Assembly (NCBI GenBank): GCA_026989995.1
Contig: JALSIO010000069.1
Location: 1 to 5,917, forward strand
From: Myxococcales bacterium
GTDB taxonomy: Bacteria > Myxococcota_A > UBA9160 > JALSIO01
DNA: 5,917 bases
Direction of reading: 5' to 3'
The notes under the pieces are model-generated. The model was not told the origin of the DNA. It was given only the letters and a program-made list of their open reading frames with translations, and searched no databases. A program made the translations under genes and the position numbers. This document shows positions 5,295-5,917 of the stretch, piece after piece. Numbering within the stretch: position 1 is the stretch's first letter; every line of letters begins with the position of its first letter.

Positions 5295-5917
5295 ATGGCC
5301 GGCCCAAAGCTCCGGGTGGACGTCATCACCCTGTTTCCGGGGCTTTTCGGGCCCTTCCTGCGGGAGTCCATGGTGGGGATCGCCCGCAGGCGCGGGATCC
5401 TCGAGGTGGTGCTCCACGACCTCCGGGAGTGGGCGCTCGACCGACATCGGACGGTGGACGACGCGCCCTACGGGGGCGGCCCCGGGATGGTGATGCGGCC
5501 CGAGCCCCTCGTGGCGGCCATCGAGGACGTGGCCGGGGTGAAGAATCGCCGCCGCCGGGGTAAGGTCCTGCTCCTCTCGCCCCAGGGCGACCGGCTCGAC
5601 CAGCGCCGGGTCGAGGGCCTGGCGGCGGAGGCTTCACTGACCCTCGTCTGCGGACGCTACGAGGGAGTGGACCAGCGGGTCCTCGATCTCGCCGTGGATG
5701 CGGAGCTTTCGGTGGGCGATTTCGTGCTCTCCGGGGGCGAGGTGGCGGCCATGGTGGTGGTCGAGGCGGTGTCCCGGCTGCTCCCGGGCGTGCTCGGGAA
5801 CCCGGGCTCGGTGCGCAGCGAGTCCTTCCAGGAGGGGCTGCTCGAAGGACCGCAGTACACGCGGCCGGCCGAGTTCCGGGGGCAGCGCGTGCCCGCGGTT
5901 CTGCGCTCGGGGGACCA
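5295..5917 (+). CDS. trmD: tRNA (guanine37-N1)-methyltransferase TrmD (3'-truncated)
   Basis: SPOUT-class enzyme that methylates N1 of G37 next to the anticodon using S-adenosylmethionine, preventing +1 frameshifting; it acts as a homodimer with a trefoil knot. The window holds 207 complete codons and is open at the 3' end, so the C-terminal tRNA-binding domain is missing by truncation. Motifs seen are [19 protein letters not shown] (49-67), [12 protein letters not shown] (92-103), [13 protein letters not shown] (117-129), [12 protein letters not shown] (138-149), R161 and PGVLGN (164-169), SESF..GLLE (175-184) and PQYTRP (186-191). R161 aligns with E. coli Arg154, while Glu176 stands where E. 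coli has catalytic Asp169. ATG 5295 is preceded by GGGAG at 5284-5288 with 6-nt spacing and gives the expected N-terminus ([18 protein letters not shown]). rplS would be expected downstream in this operon. Confidence 0.97.
   Translation, partial: MAGPKLRVDVITLFPGLFGPFLRESMVGIARRRGILEVVLHDLREWALDRHRTVDDAPYGGGPGMVMRPEPLVAAIEDVAGVKNRRRRGKVLLLSPQGDRLDQRRVEGLAAEASLTLVCGRYEGVDQRVLDLAVDAELSVGDFVLSGGEVAAMVVVEAVSRLLPGVLGNPGSVRSESFQEGLLEGPQYTRPAEFRGQRVPAVLRSGD

Overview
This window is a GC-rich stretch (I estimate well above 70% G+C by eye) of bacterial chromosome. It holds ten genes, all on the + strand, packed almost without gaps. The content is housekeeping: purine synthesis, tRNA position-37 modification, replication helicase loading and ribosome biogenesis. 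There is no mobile element, CRISPR array, rRNA or tRNA gene, phage gene or sign of recent transfer. The order rpsP-khpA-rimM-trmD, with a KH-domain gene inserted after rpsP, differs from the E. coli order (rpsP-rimM-trmD). It fits deltaproteobacterial lineages in the broad sense (Desulfobacterota, Myxococcota, Binatota-like) and several other phyla. With the very high GC, my best guess is a GC-rich deltaproteobacterium-like organism, but the sequence alone does not fix the phylum.

Layout. Bases 1-237 are the 3' end of purH, followed after 18 nt by purD (256-1533). From the purD stop codon a chain of genes runs with 4-nt start/stop overlaps (GTGA or ATGA): a TsaC/Sua5-type threonylcarbamoyl-AMP synthase (1530-2186), a DUF1015 protein (2183-3463), a short DUF721/DciA protein (3460-3843) and a 69-residue two-CxxC zinc-ribbon protein (3840-4049). 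A sigma70-like promoter (TTGACC, 17 nt, TAGATT; 4046-4074) starts inside the stop codon of that last gene. It probably drives the second operon: rpsP (4203-4463), khpA (4470-4733), rimM (about 4702-5259) and trmD (5295 to the window end, truncated). Bases 4075-4202 are a non-coding leader.

How the genes fit together. PurH and PurD act in de novo purine synthesis. TsaC makes the activated intermediate for t6A37, and TrmD makes m1G37, so two tRNA modifications next to the anticodon are encoded here. RpsP (S16) and RimM belong to 30S assembly, and KhpA is a small RNA-binding protein. DciA belongs to replication initiation. The DUF1015 and zinc-ribbon proteins have no function I can assign.

No obvious new multi-gene system is visible. 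The items most worth a second look are the small zinc-ribbon protein, the DUF1015 protein in a translationally coupled chain, a nested hairpin that could mask the trmD ribosome-binding site, a Glu in TrmD at the position of the E. coli catalytic Asp, and the uncertain rimM start.
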